From: Pontixanthobacter gangjinensis | GTDB taxonomy: Bacteria > Pseudomonadota > Alphaproteobacteria > Sphingomonadales > Sphingomonadaceae | Assembly: GCF_009827545.1 (NCBI RefSeq) | Contig: NZ_WTYS01000001.1 | Location: 705,450-769,449 of the forward strand | Reading direction: 5' to 3' | Length of the DNA stretch: 64,000 nucleotides | Shown here: piece after piece, positions 17,212-26,195 of the stretch | Position numbering within the stretch: the stretch's first letter is position 1 | Layout: each line of letters begins with the position of its first letter | Notes under the pieces: generated by a model | What the model was told of the DNA's origin: nothing | The model's input: only the letters and a program-made list of their open reading frames with translations | Databases searched by the model: none | Position numbers and translations under genes: made by a program

Positions 17212-17945
17212 TCCTCATGGACCGTATGGCTAGTGGCCTTTGCTGCGAGCTCCGGCGATGCCCACATATGGTCAAGCCGCCGCCCGCGATCGCCTGTACG
17301 GTAATCTTTCGAGCGATAGCTCCACCAGCTGAAATACCGCTCCGGATCCCGGATGAATTCGCGCCCAACATCGACCCAGCCATGTGCATCTTGGAAGCGC
17401 TTGAGCACTTCTACTTCCAAAGGCGTGTGGCTGACGACCTTGAGCAACTGTTTGTGGCTCCACACGTCGCTTTCGAGCGGTGCAATGTTGAAGTCGCCAA
17501 CGATCAAAGTCGGGCGTGCAATCTTGCCCGCCCAATCGGTCATTCGGCCCAGAAAATCGAGCTTTTGACCGAATTTGGGATTTTGTTCGCGGTCTGGAAT
17601 ATCGCCGCCAGCAGGGACATAGACATTTTCGATCACCATATCCTGACCCGCGCCGGTCAGCTCAACACCGACATGGCGCGCCTCACCATTATCCTGCCAA
17701 TCATGACGGCTGAATTCCTTCATCGGTATGCGGCTGACGGTCGCGACACCATGGTATCCCTTTTGCCCATGGACCGCGTGGTGGGTGTAACCCAGCGCAT
17801 TGAAAGCCTCGAACGGGAAGGTCTCCTCAACCGTCTTGATTTCTTGAAGACACAAAACATCGGGCGCTTGTTCTGTCAGGAACTGCGCGACAATCGGCAT
17901 ACGAAGGCGGACGGAATTGATATTCCAAGATGCAACTGAAACCAT
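17151..17945 (-). CDS. xthA: Exodeoxyribonuclease III
   Basis: A 264-residue AP endonuclease/3'-5' exonuclease of base-excision repair. Motifs: the N-terminal ASWNINSVR, metal-binding E35 in CLQEIKT, GDFNIAP, RRLDHMWAS, and the C-terminal catalytic SDHVPL. The start is placed at MVSVASWNIN, like the family, although no strong ribosome site is seen; in-frame ATGs at 17993 and 17981 would add 12-16 residues. A start further upstream is excluded by the strong terminator at 18037-18076. ribA follows with overlap. Confidence 0.93.
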   Translation of the reverse strand: MVSVASWNINSVRLRMPIVAQFLTEQAPDVLCLQEIKTVEETFPFEAFNALGYTHHAVHGQKGYHGVATVSRIPMKEFSRHDWQDNGEARHVGVELTGAGQDMVIENVYVPAGGDIPDREQNPKFGQKLDFLGRMTDWAGKIARPTLIVGDFNIAPLESDVWSHKQLLKVVSHTPLEVEVLKRFQDAHGWVDVGREFIRDPERYFSWWSYRSKDYRTGDRGRRLDHMWASPELAAKATSHTVHEDCRGWEKPSDHVPLVTEFDL

Positions 17946-18036
17946 GCGAACGCGATAAGGGCGCGAGGTCGCGCTGTCCATTGGCGCTTTCATGTGCCCA
18001 TCAATTGGACCAGCCGGCGGGCGCAATATGACCGAT

Positions 18037-18076
18037 AAAAAACCCTCGCGCCGGGGGCATTGGCACGAGGGTTTCC
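18037..18076 (-). terminator. Strong Rho-independent terminator (minus strand)
   Basis: On the minus strand AAACCCTCGTGCC and GGCGCGAGGGTTT form a stem of about 13-14 bp with one G-U pair and a short C-rich loop, followed directly by six T. It lies 170 nt beyond the lolA stop and about 90 nt before the xthA start, so it separates the two transcription units. Confidence 0.85.
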
Positions 18077-18159
18077 TATTAGCGTTCGTCACGCTTTGTA
18101 GAACGGCCGTATCGAAGACTAAGGCAACAGGGGGGTAAACCTTGCTCCGGCCGCTTTAC
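18037..18159 (-). ncRNA. Candidate small RNA between lolA and xthA
   Basis: A good minus-strand promoter, TTGCTT (18189-18194), 17-bp spacer, TAATTT (18166-18171), starts 170-130 nt before the strong terminator at 18037-18076, with no coding sequence between them. The predicted transcript of about 120 nt would end in the terminator stem. This layout is typical of a trans-acting sRNA, but it could also be a leader of xthA with an attenuator or a processed lolA 3' end. No known family was recognised. Confidence 0.4.
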
Positions 18160-18165
18160 GATGTA

Positions 18166-18194
18166 AAATTACGCCATGCTTGCTGTCTAAGCAA
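18166..18194 (-). promoter_or_regulatory. Sigma-70-like promoter downstream of lolA
   Basis: TTGCTT and TAATTT with exactly 17 bp between them, read on the minus strand. Four of six bases match consensus in each box. It points toward the strong terminator and then xthA. Confidence 0.45.
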
Positions 18195-18248
18195 TGAACG
18201 AACCTTCTCAGCCCGTCCTATTATCCAAACGGTGTGTCGGTGAACCGT

Positions 18249-18917
18249 TTAACGGGGGCGACGTGTGGTGCGGCGCGGATCGCGATAAGTGAAAGCCTTA
18301 TCCGCCACTGCAATACCGTAACGATGATTCGTCAGCCGGACAGTAGTCCGGTGATTTTGCGAATCGAGTGCTACCCAACTGGCCAATTGCAGCCCGCCGG
18401 GTGAAGATGCGCTGCGGGTGAAAATAAGGGTAATAACACCAAACTCCGGGCGGCTCTTATCGCGGACTTCAACGCTGACCACGTTGGAATTGCTGGTTGG
18501 AACCAACTTGCCATATTTGCCAATATCACGTTTCGGATCGAGCAATGCGCCAAGCGGAGAATTGCTAATCGGCCAGCGCTGCACCTGATTGACCCCATAA
18601 TCAATCCAAGTCAGCGATTTACCATTGGATACGAGCAGCAGCGGAACGCCGTCCTGATATTGAAATCGGATTTTGCCAGGCTGCTTTAGAGTCATGACCC
18701 CCTTAACGCTTTGCCCCTGCCGGTCGGTCTCCGTGAAATTGGCCTTCATGGTTGTGATACCGCGCAAGGCGGCCACGGCCCTGTCTAAATCGCCTTGAGC
18801 CGCGGCAACGGGAGCCGCAGGAGCAATAAGCGTAGCGGGTGCGGCAATGCCAAGGACCAGAGCACCGGCAAATGCGGCGCGAAGTGGTTTGCGAGCGAGA
18901 TATGTCTTCATGTTCAT
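18249..18917 (-). CDS. lolA: Outer-membrane lipoprotein carrier protein LolA
   Basis: A 222-residue periplasmic protein with a long signal peptide (about 40 residues, ending APVAAAQ). LolA carries lipoproteins from the LolCDE complex to the outer membrane. Family features are the start of the mature domain LRGITTMKANFTETDRQG, the strand KGVMTLKQPGKIRFQYQDG and the Trp-containing hook region. Proteins of this type in alphaproteobacteria are short and diverged, and the tail ends Arg-rich (RRTTRRPR). A 7-bp inverted repeat (AAACGGT/ACCGTTT) overlaps the stop codon. A second in-frame Met at residue 3 could be the true start. Confidence 0.9.
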   Translation of the reverse strand: MNMKTYLARKPLRAAFAGALVLGIAAPATLIAPAAPVAAAQGDLDRAVAALRGITTMKANFTETDRQGQSVKGVMTLKQPGKIRFQYQDGVPLLLVSNGKSLTWIDYGVNQVQRWPISNSPLGALLDPKRDIGKYGKLVPTSNSNVVSVEVRDKSRPEFGVITLIFTRSASSPGGLQLASWVALDSQNHRTTVRLTNHRYGIAVADKAFTYRDPRRTTRRPR

Positions 18918-18992
18918 ATAACCTATTTAACGCCGCAGCGTTGAACAGTCACTGAACTAATGCAGGGTCCGGCGTTCATCCGGACGCCATCA

Positions 18993-19160
18993 TTATTTGA
19001 TTTTGGCTTCCTTGAACTCGACATGCTTGCGCACGACGGGATCATATTTGCGGAAGGACATCTTTTCGGTGATGTTCCGTGGGTTCTTTTTGGTCGTGTA
19101 GTAGAAGCCCGTGTCTGCAGTCGAGACGAGCTTGATCTTGACGGTTGCTGGCTTCGCCAT
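18993..19160 (-). CDS. rpmG: 50S ribosomal protein L33
   Basis: A 55-residue basic protein: [20 protein letters not shown], then [14 protein letters not shown] and a C-terminus ending EFKEAKIK. This is the standard bL33 sequence of the zinc-independent type (no CxxC pairs), with the YTTKKN.RN core. The gene lies alone between lolA and arfB. A small hairpin AGCCCGATTCGGGCC precedes it in the leader, about 25 nt before the start. Confidence 0.96.
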   Translation of the reverse strand: MAKPATVKIKLVSTADTGFYYTTKKNPRNITEKMSFRKYDPVVRKHVEFKEAKIK

Positions 19161-19329
19161 GACGTAATCCTAAAAAGCGCTGAGGCCCGAATCGGGCTGA
19201 AAAATAACACAGGCCTCGTCCAAAATCCTTGGAGCAGGCCCTTCAAGCCGCGCGCATTGGGGTAACAGGCAAAAAATGTCAAGCATTCTGGGTTACCAGA
19301 ACTGCAGTCGCATTGCCGGCGGCAACCGC

Positions 19330-19734
19330 CTACCAATCCACCTTACCCCGACCGGCTTTGATCGTGCCGCGGTTCTTCTTGGCCTTGATGCGTTTTTCTT
19401 TGCCAATTCGGTTCACCCGGCTTTTCTTGCGCAATTTGGGTTCCTTATGTGCGGCTTCGAGCAATTGGATCATCCGGCCCCGCGCATCATCGCGATTGGC
19501 CTCTTGCGTGCGATAATTGCGCGCGGTCAGAACAATCTCGCCCTTGGAGGTCATTCGGGTTCCGGCAAGTGTCTTTAGCCGGCCGAACACCGGCGGGCTA
19601 AGCCGCAAGGCAAAGACATTAAGCCGCAGTTGGACTGCGGTTGCGACTTTATTGACATTCTGGCCGCCCGGGCCCGAGCTCGCGATGAAGCTTTCCTCAG
19701 CTATCCGAAGCGCTTCAGCGATAGTTTCATCCAT
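19330..19734 (-). CDS. arfB: Alternative ribosome-rescue factor ArfB
   Basis: A 134-residue peptidyl-tRNA hydrolase that releases peptides from ribosomes stalled without a stop codon. The catalytic GGQ motif is at residues 23-25 in SSGPGGQNVNKVATAVQLR. The basic C-terminal tail (KLRKKSRVNRIGKEKRIKAK) is the part that inserts into the empty mRNA channel in this family. The start is MDETIAEAL, whose codons overlap the stop of the upstream pseudouridine synthase by 8 nt (ATGGATGA); an upstream extension to 19920 lies within that gene and is rejected. Confidence 0.93.
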   Translation of the reverse strand: MDETIAEALRIAEESFIASSGPGGQNVNKVATAVQLRLNVFALRLSPPVFGRLKTLAGTRMTSKGEIVLTARNYRTQEANRDDARGRMIQLLEAAHKEPKLRKKSRVNRIGKEKRIKAKKNRGTIKAGRGKVDW

Positions 19735-20413
19735 CACTAAACCCGAATGCAAGGAAATCGGCCGGCATTGGCGCGATGCCTTCGATCGCAGGTTTTCCGC
19801 TGCGTTCCACTGTAATGGCTGCGGCGTGCAGCATAGTTCGCCTTGCTCCAGCGTTTTCGCCATGGACCGGCCCGTAAACCGGGTCGCCAAGCAGTGGCAC
19901 ACCAAGCCCGGCCTCGGCATGGATACGGATTTGATGCGTGCGGCCCGTTTCCGGACGGAATTCTATCAGCGAATTGCCTCCTTCAACGGCAAGCACTTTC
20001 CAATGGGTGACCGATGGCTTGCCATCGACGTCACGGACCATTCGCCACCCCTTTTCAGCGCTGCTGATTTTGGCAAGCGGGATATCAATTGTGCCCTCGC
20101 TTTCAGCCAGTTCGCCGCCGATAATACCGAGATAACGTTTTGAGACGAGCCGTTCCTCGAATGCCCTTGCAAAGCGCTTAACTGCCTTGGGGTTGCGCGC
20201 GAGGAGCAAGCAGCCGGAGGTGTCAGTATCCAGCCGGTGGACGGCAACTGGTGCACGGTGGAAACCGAGCTTCAACCCTTCATAATAATCAGCCAAACAG
20301 GTGCCGCCATTGCGCGGAGGGTCAACTGGCAATCCAGCTGGCTTGTCGACCACCAAGGCTTCGCCATCTTCGAACACGATTGGTATGCGGGCAAGGACGG
20401 GGGGATTAATCAT
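19727..20413 (-). CDS. RluA-family RNA pseudouridine synthase
   Basis: A 228-residue enzyme converting uridine to pseudouridine in rRNA or tRNA. The catalytic motif HRLDTDTSG is at residues 59-67 (Asp62 as nucleophile). Also seen are KPAGLPV at 24-30 and the later motif GRTHQIRIHAEAGLG. There is no N-terminal S4 domain, which fits the short RluA/TruC-like branch. It overlaps pabB upstream by 4 nt (ATGA) and arfB downstream by 8 nt, so pabB-rlu-arfB look like one translationally coupled unit. Confidence 0.92.
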   Translation of the reverse strand: MINPPVLARIPIVFEDGEALVVDKPAGLPVDPPRNGGTCLADYYEGLKLGFHRAPVAVHRLDTDTSGCLLLARNPKAVKRFARAFEERLVSKRYLGIIGGELAESEGTIDIPLAKISSAEKGWRMVRDVDGKPSVTHWKVLAVEGGNSLIEFRPETGRTHQIRIHAEAGLGVPLLGDPVYGPVHGENAGARRTMLHAAAITVERSGKPAIEGIAPMPADFLAFGFSDG

Positions 20414-22245
20414 GGCTTCAGTCTTCCAGGGATGAGGCCGCGCACTGCATTTCCCAGCAGGAAGCCATTTTCAAGATCGTTCAATTTCAAATCATCTTCG
20501 CGCGCTTTACCACATTCCAGCAGCGAGCGGCGATAAACCCCTGGCAGCAAGCCGAGCGCGGCGGGCGGGGTCAGCAAGATTCCGCCCCTCTCGACAAAAA
20601 CATTGCTCCAGCTGCCTTCGGTGATCCGGCCATCATCATGCACAAGAATGGCCTCCCGCGCGCCTTCCACATCTGCCACGGCCAAGGCGTCCTGATAAAA
20701 ACCCCGGTCGGTGGTTTTGTGACGCAATCGCCAATCGCCCGGGTCAACCGGTATCGGCAATGCGATGCATTCGAAAATATCGGGATTGGCGGCCGGTAAA
20801 TCGGATGTTGTCAGCGAAATGGCTCCGCTGCGGGCAGCAAGTAAGCGGACCTTGGCCGGACGCTCAAGCTCGAAACAAAGCGCATGAATCTGGTTGCGCG
20901 CCGAATGCCGGTCAAACGAAAATCCGAGTTCGGATGCGCTGTGCTTGATACGTTCGAGATGCAGTTCGAGCAGCTCAATGCCCAGTTCAGGGTCGAACCG
21001 CATCGTTTCAATCAAATCAAATTGGGCGGCAGTATGGGACGGGGAACTTTGCCGGACAAAGCTGCCTTTCAATATTGATTCGCGCCATTCATCCATTGCT
21101 TTGCTGTCCGCAACAATCGCCGATCCGACACCAAGCACCGCATCGCCTTGATCATTTTCGATTGGCGTCAGCCGCAAGGTCCGAATCGCCACGTTAAATG
21201 CGGCATTTCCGGTCGCATCAATCCGGCCAATCGCGCCGCAATATGCACCCCTTGCATCGCGCTCTACCTCGCCAATCAATTCCATTGCGCGGATTTTGGG
21301 CGCTCCGGTAATCGAGCCGCAGGGGAAGATTGCTCGGATCAAATCGGTTGCACTTTTGCCATCTTGCAAAGTGGCACGCACGGTTGATACCATCTGGTGC
21401 ACCGTGGGGTAACTTTCGACCGCGAACGGCGCATCGACTTGGACGCTACCGGCCTCGGCAACGCGCGACAGATCGTTGCGCATCAAATCGACGATCATCA
21501 AATTTTCGGCTTTGTCTTTAACCGAATTAGCCAATTCGTCTGCCAATGCAGCATCTTCGGCCTCATTCTGCCCGCGCGGCCGAGTGCCCTTCATCGGCTT
21601 GACCTTAGCCGCGCCATCTTGGAGCGAGAAAAACAATTCGGGCGACAGGCTGAGCAGCCAATGGGCCCCGTCGAAGATGATCCCGCCATATCCGGCCATG
21701 GCAGAGGGGCGCAGCGCGGAATAAAGCGCAATTGGATCCCCGCGATAGGAGCCAGCCAATGGGAAAGTCAGATTGGCCTGATAGATGTCGCCGCCGCGAA
21801 TGGCATCCTGCAGCGAGTCAAAAGCCGCGGCATACCCGCCCGGCGTAATTTGCGGATCAAGCGGCCCGATTGAAGCCTCGGCAGAGCCCTCTCCGCCCGA
21901 TTGATCTGACAGCCATTGTTCGACCTGCGATGGTTCCATGGTTTGCGCCGCATCGAACAAGCCAAGCCAAACAAGCGGCCCGTTTGCCCCTGCGCGCGCT
22001 TCGGCCAGTTCCATCAATTTGGGTTCAAGCGCCAATCCGGCCTCATAGGCAATAAAACCTGCCAATACGCCGCCTGTTTCGCGGCGTGCGTTGTCCGCCG
22101 CTTCGAGAATCCCGTCTACCTCGGATGCCCGCCGCGCAATAAAAATCCGCTGCGGACTCTCGAACAAATGCGCATCTGCCGCGCCGTTTGCGCGTGCATC
22201 ATCAAGCAGGACAAAGGGTTGCCGGTCGGCCATCTGGGCAGCCAT
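20410..22245 (-). CDS. pabB: Aminodeoxychorismate synthase I fused to aminodeoxychorismate lyase (PabB-PabC)
   Basis: A 611-residue two-domain protein for p-aminobenzoate synthesis in the folate pathway. The N-terminal chorismate-binding domain (about 1-410) has YQANLTFPL, MKGTRPRG and GSITGAPK with the nucleophilic lysine at about residue 317. The C-terminal domain (about 420-611) is a class IV PLP aminotransferase/lyase: FDLIETMRF, HLERIKHSASELGF and EGSWSNVFVERGG. The fusion would do both steps except glutaminase. The start is MAAQMADRQPF with AGG upstream; the frame opens further, but into the divergent HerA-type gene. Confidence 0.92.
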   Translation of the reverse strand: MAAQMADRQPFVLLDDARANGAADAHLFESPQRIFIARRASEVDGILEAADNARRETGGVLAGFIAYEAGLALEPKLMELAEARAGANGPLVWLGLFDAAQTMEPSQVEQWLSDQSGGEGSAEASIGPLDPQITPGGYAAAFDSLQDAIRGGDIYQANLTFPLAGSYRGDPIALYSALRPSAMAGYGGIIFDGAHWLLSLSPELFFSLQDGAAKVKPMKGTRPRGQNEAEDAALADELANSVKDKAENLMIVDLMRNDLSRVAEAGSVQVDAPFAVESYPTVHQMVSTVRATLQDGKSATDLIRAIFPCGSITGAPKIRAMELIGEVERDARGAYCGAIGRIDATGNAAFNVAIRTLRLTPIENDQGDAVLGVGSAIVADSKAMDEWRESILKGSFVRQSSPSHTAAQFDLIETMRFDPELGIELLELHLERIKHSASELGFSFDRHSARNQIHALCFELERPAKVRLLAARSGAISLTTSDLPAANPDIFECIALPIPVDPGDWRLRHKTTDRGFYQDALAVADVEGAREAILVHDDGRITEGSWSNVFVERGGILLTPPAALGLLPGVYRRSLLECGKAREDDLKLNDLENGFLLGNAVRGLIPGRLKP

Positions 22246-22361
22246 AGCCTGTGTGGCGCGCAAGTCGAGATACTTGACCGCATACGCTTGGCTACGCCAC
22301 AGCCCCAAACAAGAAATTTGTATGAGAATTTCATAATAATTAGGGTCGGAGTACGGTTGCA

Positions 22362-23936
22362 ATGGGTACGATTTTTCTTGGGCTTGGCGCCAATGGCGAA
22401 AACCAGTCGCTCGATTTGGGCCGTTCAAACCGGCACGGCCTCATTGCGGGGGCAACCGGCACGGGTAAGACCGTAACGCTTCAGGGCCTTGCCGAAAGCT
22501 TCTCTGCCAATGGCGTTCCGGTGTTTGTCGCCGATGTGAAGGGTGATCTGGCGGGTATTTCAATGCCCGGTTCGTCCACCTTCAAACATGCCGACAAACT
22601 TGAGGGACGCGCCAAAGAATTGGGTATGGATGATTATGCGTACTCCGACAATCCGGCAATCTTCTGGGACCTTTACGGCGAACAAGGTCACCCGATCCGC
22701 ACCACTGTAAGCGAGATGGGGCCGCTGTTGCTCGCCCGGCTATTGGACTTGAATGACACGCAAGAAGGCGTGTTGCAGATCGTGTTCCGCTATGCTGACG
22801 AAAACGGTTTGTTGCTTCTGAACTTTGAAGATCTGCAATCTATGCTGATGTATGCGTCGCAAAACGCGAAGGAACTATCGTCCAAATATGGCAATGTCAG
22901 CAAGCAAAGCGTTGGCGCGATCCAGCGCCAATTGCTGAGTTTCGAGAGCCAGGGCGCTGACAAATTCTTTGGCGAGCCAGCGCTTGAAATCGACGATTTC
23001 ATCCAAACAGACGAACAAGGCCGCGGTTATATCAATGTGCTGGCAGCCGATAAATTGATGCGCAGCCCAAAACTGTATGCGACATTCCTGCTATGGCTGC
23101 TCGCCGAATTGTTCGAAACACTGCCTGAAGTGGGCGATCCGGAAAAACCCAAGCTGGTATTCTTCTTCGATGAAGCACATTTGCTGTTCGATGATGTGCC
23201 GAAGGCGCTGGAAGACAAGATCGAGCAGGTCGTACGGCTCATCCGGTCCAAAGGTGTCGGTGTGTTTTTTGTGACGCAGAACCCGGTCGATATTCCCGAA
23301 GAAGTTGCAGGCCAGTTGGGTAACCGCGTGCAGCATGCGCTGCGGGCCTTCACGCCAAAGGATCAAAAAGCCATCAAGGCCGCCGCCGATACATTCCGGA
23401 TCAATCCGGACCTCGATGTTGCCGAAGCCATTACCGAGTTACGCGTGGGTGAGGCTCTCGTTTCGACTCTGATGGACGATGGAGCCCCGTCAATTGTCCA
23501 GCGCACCCTGATCAAACCACCGCGCAGCCGGCTTGGCCCGATAACCGCGAAAGAACGGGCAATCATAAAATCGATTAGCCCGGTAGACGGCAAATATGAC
23601 ACCGAAGTTGACCGCGATAGCGCCGAAGAGGTGTTGCTCGCAAAAGCCGCAGATGCGGCTGAAACCGCCAAAGAGGTCGAGGAGAAGGGTGAGGCAGAAG
23701 TGGGCAAACGCCCGCGTAAAACCCAGTCGATGTGGGAGAAAGCGGGCAAGGCCGCTACGTCAGCTGTTGCAAGTTCTGCGGCTACAGTGCTGGCTGCGAA
23801 GTTGACCGGCCGCAAATCCCGTTCTGACCCGACCACACGCGGTGTTACTGCTGCGGTCGGTTCGATCGCAACCAGTCTGGGCGGCGGAATGATGGGGCAG
23901 TTCGCCCGTAATCTAATTGGCGGGCTGATGCGCTAA
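22362..23936 (+). CDS. HerA/YjgR-type ATPase (DUF853)
   Basis: A 524-residue ATPase with Walker A GATGTGKT (residues 30-37), an FtsK/HerA-like core, and Walker [15 protein letters not shown] (about 265). The match to E. coli YjgR is good over most of its length ([45 protein letters not shown] in pieces). The C-terminal part carries an Ala/Glu/Lys-rich linker and a Gly-rich hydrophobic end [15 protein letters not shown]. Cellular role not established. It overlaps the convergent histidine kinase by 4 nt. Confidence 0.88.
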   Translation: MGTIFLGLGANGENQSLDLGRSNRHGLIAGATGTGKTVTLQGLAESFSANGVPVFVADVKGDLAGISMPGSSTFKHADKLEGRAKELGMDDYAYSDNPAIFWDLYGEQGHPIRTTVSEMGPLLLARLLDLNDTQEGVLQIVFRYADENGLLLLNFEDLQSMLMYASQNAKELSSKYGNVSKQSVGAIQRQLLSFESQGADKFFGEPALEIDDFIQTDEQGRGYINVLAADKLMRSPKLYATFLLWLLAELFETLPEVGDPEKPKLVFFFDEAHLLFDDVPKALEDKIEQVVRLIRSKGVGVFFVTQNPVDIPEEVAGQLGNRVQHALRAFTPKDQKAIKAAADTFRINPDLDVAEAITELRVGEALVSTLMDDGAPSIVQRTLIKPPRSRLGPITAKERAIIKSISPVDGKYDTEVDRDSAEEVLLAKAADAAETAKEVEEKGEAEVGKRPRKTQSMWEKAGKAATSAVASSAATVLAAKLTGRKSRSDPTTRGVTAAVGSIATSLGGGMMGQFARNLIGGLMR

Positions 23937-25396
23937 ACAGCGCTGTGCCCGCTAATGGGCAACCGGATTTCAGCGCGCAAGCCGCCCTCTTCACGGTTTG
24001 CAAGGACGAGTGTTCCGCCATGCTGTTCGGCAATTGCGCGGGCCAGGGTCAGGCCGAGTCCAGCGCCGCCAGTATCACGGTTGCGCGATGCCTCCCCTCT
24101 GGTGAATGGTTCCAGCATGGCAGCAATCTGGTTTTCCGGAATGCCGGGGCCATTATCGTCGACGCGGATTGTGATCGTATCGCCATCGCGCAGCAGGGCA
24201 ATTTCAGCGCCGCCGCCATACCGAACTGCATTGCCGACGAGATTGCGTAAACCGCGCTTGAGCCAAGTGACATAAACGGGATGGGTTATCTTTTCGATGT
24301 GTCCCGCAGCAACCGGCTGGCCCATATCTTCGAATTCTTCGGCGACAGACATTACCAGAGCGCCCAATTGCGCTTTTTCTGCTGGCTCGGCTGATTTTCC
24401 GACACGGGCAAGAGAGAGAATGTCATCGAGTGACTGGGTAATATCCTCAATCGACTCCGCCATTTTGCCGCGCTCATTCTCATTTTCGACACTTTCGATG
24501 CGCACACGCAGCGCAGCCAGGGGTGTCTTGAGATCATGTCCGATAGCACCGAGCATGACGTCCTTTTCGTCGAGCAAGGCGGCAATCCGCGATTGCATGG
24601 CATTATGTGCAGAAATCAATCGCCGAACATCTTCTGGACCTTCGGGAGGAAGCGGTGTGCCTGAACTGATGCCATGACCAAAGTCCTCGGTCCGCTTGGT
24701 CAAAGCCGCCAGTGGTTTTGTAATCCGCCGCAAGAGAAGAAAATGCAGTCCGACCAGAAGCAAGTAGATCAGTAAGGTCTGGGCAATGATCGTTTGCATT
24801 GCGCCCTTTTGAGGATGGGGGAATAGAACACGTGCAACACGCCATTGTTGTTCGCCGGGCGAGCGCAGGCCGACGACAATCAGGTCGGAATCCATTGCGT
24901 TGCCGTCTGCCAAACGCTTCAACAAACGCGGGTTGCTACGGATGAACTCATCGGTCTTTGCTTCGCGCCGGATTACTACCAAATCATCGGCGGCAATTCC
25001 TTGACCAGCGAGTATCGCTTCCAATTGCTGTTCGAGCCGTGGCTCGGTGATTTCGCCGTCAAGCAAGGGAGTGACTGGGCTGCTCTCGAGGCGGAATGCC
25101 CGTGGCGGCTGCCCTTGCGCGGCACGCAAGCGTCTTTCGCGGAGGCGCCCGTCACGCTGGCGATTTGCTTGCCTGCGCATTCTTCGGCTTTCACGCTCAT
25201 CAGTGTTTTGGCCATTCTGGGCGCGCTCGTTACCCGGCGCCACCAAGCGAAATGCTGCGGCATTCAGCGCAATCTGCTCTCGGCGATTTTCCGAGGCGCG
25301 ATAGAGTAACGTGGCAGAGATCGCCTGAGCCACCAGTAGTGCAAGCGCGACTGCGAGCAACATTTGGCCGAGCAGGCTCTTGGGCCACAATCGCAT
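23933..25396 (-). CDS. EnvZ-type sensor histidine kinase
   Basis: A 487-residue inner-membrane kinase. Hydrophobic segment 1 (about 9-29), an Arg-rich periplasmic domain, hydrophobic segment 2 (near residue 205), a HAMP linker ([19 protein letters not shown]), the phospho-acceptor H287 in [12 protein letters not shown], and the ATP lid motifs N-box [14 protein letters not shown]1 DDNGPGIPE and G2 [18 protein letters not shown]. This is the OmpR/EnvZ class. Its start is 3 nt after the stop of the response regulator, and the EF-hand gene comes first in the same direction, so calcium or another cation at the envelope is a reasonable but unproven stimulus. Confidence 0.94.
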   Translation of the reverse strand: MRLWPKSLLGQMLLAVALALLVAQAISATLLYRASENRREQIALNAAAFRLVAPGNERAQNGQNTDERESRRMRRQANRQRDGRLRERRLRAAQGQPPRAFRLESSPVTPLLDGEITEPRLEQQLEAILAGQGIAADDLVVIRREAKTDEFIRSNPRLLKRLADGNAMDSDLIVVGLRSPGEQQWRVARVLFPHPQKGAMQTIIAQTLLIYLLLVGLHFLLLRRITKPLAALTKRTEDFGHGISSGTPLPPEGPEDVRRLISAHNAMQSRIAALLDEKDVMLGAIGHDLKTPLAALRVRIESVENENERGKMAESIEDITQSLDDILSLARVGKSAEPAEKAQLGALVMSVAEEFEDMGQPVAAGHIEKITHPVYVTWLKRGLRNLVGNAVRYGGGAEIALLRDGDTITIRVDDNGPGIPENQIAAMLEPFTRGEASRNRDTGGAGLGLTLARAIAEQHGGTLVLANREEGGLRAEIRLPISGHSAV

Positions 25397-25399
25397 GGT

Positions 25400-26134
25400 C
25401 TAGCTCCGCGCTGCAGATTTGCGCAGTACATCGGCGGCGAAGCGATAGCCGCCGCCGCGCACCGTCTGGATATATTCGGGATTGCGGCTGTCTGCTTCGA
25501 TCTTGCGGCGCAGGCGGCTAATCTGATTATCAACCGCTCGGTCGAATAAATGAGCCTCCCGGCCCTGAACCATGTCGAGCAGGCGATCACGGTCGAGCAC
25601 TTGGCGGGGATGGTCGAGGAAGGCGCGAAGCAGCCGAAATTCCGCCGTAGAGATGGAAATCACGGCACCTTCGGGGTCGATCAATTTGCGTTTGAGCGGG
25701 TCTAGTTCCCATCCTTCAAAGGCATAGTTGGTATCGGCTTGTGGTTCGGCACCGTTGCGCGAAGCCCGGCGCAAAACCGAACGGATACGCGCAACCAATT
25801 CGCGTGGCTCGAAAGGTTTGACCAAATAGTCGTCAGCGCCGATTTCCAAACCGATAATCCGGTCAGTTGGTTCACCTTTGGCAGTCAGCAAAATCACCGG
25901 AAGATCGCGTGTCTCGGCCAAATGCCGGCATAGCGACAGGCCGTCCTCACCCGGCATCATGATGTCGAGCAGAACTAGGTCAGGTGTAAATTCGAGCAGC
26001 AGGCTGCGCGCTGCCGCTGCGCTCTCGGCATCGCGCACAATAAAACCCTGCCGCGCCAAATATTCGGCGAGAGACTCTCTCAAGCTGGCTTGATCATCCA
26101 CCAGCAGCAATGTGATAGGCGCGGTATCGGTCAT
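25400..26134 (-). CDS. OmpR/PhoB-type response regulator
   Basis: A 244-residue two-domain regulator: receiver domain with acidic pair D13-D14, phospho-acceptor D57 in LVLLDIMMPGEDG and K in VILLTAKGEP, then a winged-helix effector domain (LDPLKRKLIDPEGAVISIS and the recognition region DRAVDNQISRLRRKIE). It is the partner of the following kinase. The EF-hand gene is 61 nt upstream, and the TTGTCGCA repeats before that gene are a plausible binding site, since proteins of this class bind pairs of direct repeats 10-11 bp apart. Confidence 0.95.
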   Translation of the reverse strand: MTDTAPITLLLVDDQASLRESLAEYLARQGFIVRDAESAAAARSLLLEFTPDLVLLDIMMPGEDGLSLCRHLAETRDLPVILLTAKGEPTDRIIGLEIGADDYLVKPFEPRELVARIRSVLRRASRNGAEPQADTNYAFEGWELDPLKRKLIDPEGAVISISTAEFRLLRAFLDHPRQVLDRDRLLDMVQGREAHLFDRAVDNQISRLRRKIEADSRNPEYIQTVRGGGYRFAADVLRKSAARS

Positions 26135-26195
26135 TATTCCGATACCACGCCTAGACGGTCACAGGTTTGGCAAGCAAGCGCCATTGGGTGCGCGC

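Noticed and set aside
18923..19336. Open frame on the minus strand through the rpmG region
   Set aside because: It reads rpmG in a different frame; L33 is a sure call and explains the conservation.
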